A DNA stretch of 7,237 nt from Synergistales bacterium (GTDB lineage: Bacteria; Synergistota; Synergistia; Synergistales; Synergistaceae). The stretch lies in the NCBI GenBank assembly GCA_026002695.1, contig BOCB01000065.1, positions 1 to 7,237 of the forward strand. The letters run 5' to 3'. The translations under genes and the position numbers were made by a program. Shown here one piece after another: positions 5,016-7,237 of the stretch (the first letter of the stretch is position 1; every line of letters begins with the position of its first letter). Below the pieces are notes generated by a model. That model was given only the letters and a program-made list of their open reading frames with translations, did no database searches and had not been told where the DNA came from.

Positions 5016-6064
5016 CCTAACATACAGTCTAACGCGCAGAGGGCGAGGCACGCTTCTATCACAGGGACTGCCCTCGGCGCTATGCAGGGGTCGTGGCGGC
5101 CTTTCGCGGCGGCGGTGATTTCCCTCATTGTTGCGGCGTCCACCGATTCCTGCTCGCGCGCTATGGACGGCGTGGGCTTTATCGCAACCCTCACCGCTAA
5201 CGGCATACCGTTCGTTATCCCTCCGAGTACCCCTCCGTTACGGTTTGTCCTCGATTTGATGACGCCGCCGTCAATATACAGCGGGTCGTTGGCCTCGCTG
5301 CCTCTCATTGCCGAAAGGCGAAATCCGCCGCCGAACTCAACGCCTTTCACAGCCGGAACGGAGAAGAGCAGAGATGCTATTTCGCTTTCCATCGAACCGA
5401 GGGACGGTTCGCCGAGGCCGCCCGGAAGGCCGAACGCAACGGCCTCGATAACCCCGCCGATCGAGTCGCCGTCCCTCCCGGCGGCAAGTATCGCCTCCCT
5501 CATGGCCGGTTCCGAGCGCGGCGGCGAAGGGAAATCTCTCCGCGATATGGCGCGATAAGCCTCTATCCCGTTTACGTTTTCAGCGTCCTCCACGCCGCCG
5601 ACGGAGGCTATCCGCGCGTACACCTCGACGCCCCGGCGCGACAGAACCTGCTTCGCCATGCTGCCCGCGAAGACGAGCGGAGCCGTCAGCCTGCCCGAAA
5701 AGTGGCCGCCGCCCCTCATATCGGCGTGTCCGCCGTATTTCAGAAGCGCCGTCCAGTCCGCGTGTCCGGGGCGCAGCGCCGAGCCGTAATCCCCCGAGCG
5801 GGCGTCGCCGTTTCGGATAACGCCGCATATCGGAGAGCCCGTGGTCTTGCCTTCGAGCAGACCGCTCAGTATTTCAACCTCGTCCGCCTCGCGCCGGGGT
5901 GTCGATACGTCGTTCCGTCCCGGCGCGCGGCGGAGCATCTCAGCGGCCGTAAGCTCGGCGTCGATTGGCTCTCCGGCGGGTAGGCCGTCAACGACAATGC
6001 CGACGCCCGCCCCGTGCGACTCCCCGAAAATGGACAGTTTCAGCTTGTTACCCCATACGTTCAT
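5006..6064 (-). CDS. aroC: Chorismate synthase
   Basis: 352 residues. It removes phosphate from EPSP to give chorismate, using reduced FMN. Family blocks in order: GESHGAGVGIVVDGLPAG (14-31, with H17), RRAPGRNDVSTPRREAD (45-61), the RPGHADWTALLKYG segment (98-111), RGGGHFSGRLTAPLVFAG (117-134), a NGGVLGGITNGMPL block and KPTPSI in the C-terminal half, and GRHDPCIAPRAVPVIEA near the end. The GHFSGRLTAPLV form is the variant I associate with clostridial and related anaerobes rather than the enterobacterial one. ATG at 6062-6064 overlaps the aroA stop as ATGA, with GAGGGGG 7 bases upstream (6072-6078). The C-terminus is short: after the DPC block only about 25 residues follow, and the last codons with the TGA stop lie in the inverted-repeat end at 5001-5015. 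Core residues are intact. Confidence 0.96.
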   Translation of the reverse strand: MNVWGNKLKLSIFGESHGAGVGIVVDGLPAGEPIDAELTAAEMLRRAPGRNDVSTPRREADEVEILSGLLEGKTTGSPICGVIRNGDARSGDYGSALRPGHADWTALLKYGGHADMRGGGHFSGRLTAPLVFAGSMAKQVLSRRGVEVYARIASVGGVEDAENVNGIEAYRAISRRDFPSPPRSEPAMREAILAAGRDGDSIGGVIEAVAFGLPGGLGEPSLGSMESEIASLLFSVPAVKGVEFGGGFRLSAMRGSEANDPLYIDGGVIKSRTNRNGGVLGGITNGMPLAVRVAIKPTPSIAREQESVDAATMREITAAAKGRHDPCIAPRAVPVIEACLALCALDCMLGKC

Positions 6065-7237
6065 CGCGCATCCCCCTCGAAGTCGCGCCAGAAATTCGGG
6101 TACGACTTGCTGACGCTGCGCCAGCCCGTGAGTGATACTGGGCCGTCACACCGAATGGCCGCGACCGCCATAGCCATCGCTATCCGGTGGTCGGCCCACG
6201 CGTCAACGCTGCCGCCTCTCAATCTTTCCGCGCCCGTAATCGAAAGGGAGTCATCGGTCTCCTCTACCTCAGCGCCGAGCTTCTTCAGCTCCGAGGTGAG
6301 CGCGCTCAGACGGTCGCTTTCCTTCAAGCGAAGCCTCCCTGCGTTCACTATGCGGCTTACCCCGTCACAGAAGCAGCAGAGAACCGCCGCGGGCGGCACA
6401 AGGTCGGGCGCGTTCCTCGCGTCGAAGGTAATGGCGGACAGCCTCCGCGCGCTTACTGAAACGACGCCGCCGCTCCAATTTACGGCGGCTCCCGCGGCGC
6501 GCAGCGCGTCCAATATAACTTTATCGCCCTGCGCGCTATCGGGGGACAGCCCCGCGACCCTCACATCCGCCCCGATCGCGGCGGCCACCAAGAAAAACGC
6601 GGCCTGCGAGAAGTCCGCCTCGACGCGGAAACGCGCGGGACGGTAACGCTGCCCTCCCGGTACGCGGTAAATAAGCCCGGCCTCCGTATCGCCGCCGGTC
6701 TCTGTTCGGACGCCGAACGCGGCCATCACTCCAATCGTCATGTCAACGTACTGTTTGGACTCGATCGGCGCGGATACGCGAATCTCACTGTCGCCGTCTG
6801 TCAGCGGCAAGGCGAACAGCAGCCCCGAGACAAACTGCGAGCTCACGTTCCCGGACAGGGAGTACGACCCGCTTTTAAGGGGGCCTTTCACAACCGCGCG
6901 CTCGCTGTCGCGTTCGAATATCGCGCCGCCCTTAGCGAATACCTTAACGTAAGCGTCAAGCGGCCTGTGAAGCAGCCTGCCTCTGCCGGTGAACACAGTA
7001 TCGCTCCCGCCGACCGCCGCTATGGGCAGAAGAAAGCGCAGTGTGGAACCGGACTCGCCGCAATCGATTGTCAAACGATCGGGGTTCGTGCCGTTGAAGC
7101 GCGGGCGGCAGCGGGCGGCAGCCCCTACTCGTTCTGAAACTGCGAGGGCATCCCCGTCAACGCGGGTTTCGATCCCCGCGAGGGCGCTCATTCCGGCGAG
7201 CGTGGCGTCCACGTCGTCGGAGCCGGCGAAGTTCTCC
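6061..7237 (-). CDS. aroA: 3-phosphoshikimate 1-carboxyvinyltransferase (EPSP synthase), N-terminus cut by window edge
   Basis: 391 residues are visible; the open frame runs off the right edge, so about 35-40 N-terminal residues, including the first catalytic Lys, are missing. It joins phosphoenolpyruvate to shikimate 3-phosphate. Numbering from the first visible residue: GESGSTLRFLLP (60-71), HRPLDAY, SSQFVSGLLFALPL (132-145), EADFSQAAFF (about 206-215), DLVPP (278-282, the catalytic Asp region), KESDRL (305-310), DHRIAMAMAVAA (349-360) and SKSYPNFW (376-383). GESGSTLRF is the form common in anaerobes, differing from the Escherichia coli GNAGTAMR. A GTG at 7210-7212 is only an internal Val codon in the conserved SDDV stretch. 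Residues 37-46 (VGAAARCRPR), in the loop just before the GESGS block, look repeat-derived. The stop overlaps aroC by ATGA. Confidence 0.95.
   Translation of the reverse strand, partial: ENFAGSDDVDATLAGMSALAGIETRVDGDALAVSERVGAAARCRPRFNGTNPDRLTIDCGESGSTLRFLLPIAAVGGSDTVFTGRGRLLHRPLDAYVKVFAKGGAIFERDSERAVVKGPLKSGSYSLSGNVSSQFVSGLLFALPLTDGDSEIRVSAPIESKQYVDMTIGVMAAFGVRTETGGDTEAGLIYRVPGGQRYRPARFRVEADFSQAAFFLVAAAIGADVRVAGLSPDSAQGDKVILDALRAAGAAVNWSGGVVSVSARRLSAITFDARNAPDLVPPAAVLCCFCDGVSRIVNAGRLRLKESDRLSALTSELKKLGAEVEETDDSLSITGAERLRGGSVDAWADHRIAMAMAVAAIRCDGPVSLTGWRSVSKSYPNFWRDFEGDAR
7101..7128 (-). repeat. Diverged GTAGGGGC repeat inside aroA
   Basis: Minus-strand GTAGGGGC (7128-7121) leads into a tandem 10-base duplication (GCGGGCGGCA at 7101-7110 and again at 7111-7120 on the plus strand), ending in GCCGCCCGCGC. 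Head and tail match the aroK-aroE copy. The middle differs and the clean palindrome is lost. It is read in the same frame as that copy, giving VGAAARCRPR against VGAAIGRPR. Confidence 0.55.

Noticed and set aside
7210..7212. GTG as the start of aroA.
   Set aside because: Coding similarity (N-F-A-G-S-D-D-V) continues upstream to the window edge and the start would remove the substrate-binding N-terminus.
1..7237. Defence system, toxin-antitoxin pair, secondary-metabolite cluster, CRISPR array or tRNA.
   Set aside because: No gene or repeat pattern fitting any of these is visible; the coding space is filled by flagellar and aromatic-pathway genes.

Overview
The window joins two unrelated gene blocks that converge at about 1156-1250. 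The left block is on the plus strand and belongs to flagellar biosynthesis. It holds a zinc-ribbon flagellar-operon protein of the YvyF type, the anti-sigma factor FlgM behind a good sigma-28 promoter, and the FlgN export chaperone. The right block is on the minus strand and is an aromatic amino acid cluster. In transcription order it runs aroA (EPSP synthase, cut by the right edge), aroC (chorismate synthase), a shikimate kinase-shikimate dehydrogenase fusion (aroK-aroE), a type Ibeta DAHP synthase (aroF) and a chorismate mutase-prephenate dehydratase (pheA).

The sequence suggests a motile, probably anaerobic bacterium from the Bacillota (Clostridia) or a neighbouring phylum such as Synergistota. 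The yvyF-flgM-flgN order is the Bacillus/Clostridium one, and the chorismate synthase and EPSP synthase carry the motif variants I associate with such anaerobes. By eye the DNA is GC-rich (roughly 60 percent) yet uses ATA freely for isoleucine, for example repeatedly in aroF. Phylum-level placement is an inference; I cannot name a genus.

Layout: 1-25 may hold the last codons of an unidentified upstream gene; 40-1155 is the flagellar block; 1156-1250 is a convergent junction filled by a small palindromic repeat that looks like the flgN terminator; 1251-4795 is pheA/aroF/aroKE, tightly coupled; 4796-5005 is a 210-base gap packed with hairpins and a 107-base element bounded by inverted repeats; 5006-7237 is aroC/aroA, overlapping by ATGA. 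Together the minus-strand genes encode DAHP formation, shikimate formation and phosphorylation, EPSP and chorismate formation, and chorismate to phenylpyruvate. Dehydroquinate synthase (aroB), dehydroquinase (aroD/aroQ) and a tyrosine branch enzyme are not in the window. Both end-point enzymes, AroF and PheA, carry ferredoxin-like/ACT regulatory domains, so feedback control by aromatic amino acids is likely.

I see no defence system, mobile-element gene, CRISPR array or RNA gene. The most unusual feature is a GTAGGGGC-headed palindromic repeat present three times. One copy is intergenic. One forms the last residues of AroK-AroE (VGAAIGRPR). One appears to lie inside AroA (VGAAARCRPR), in the same reading frame. 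A different inverted-repeat element supplies the stop codon of aroC. Small repeats therefore appear to have shaped the ends, and perhaps the interior, of essential enzymes here.
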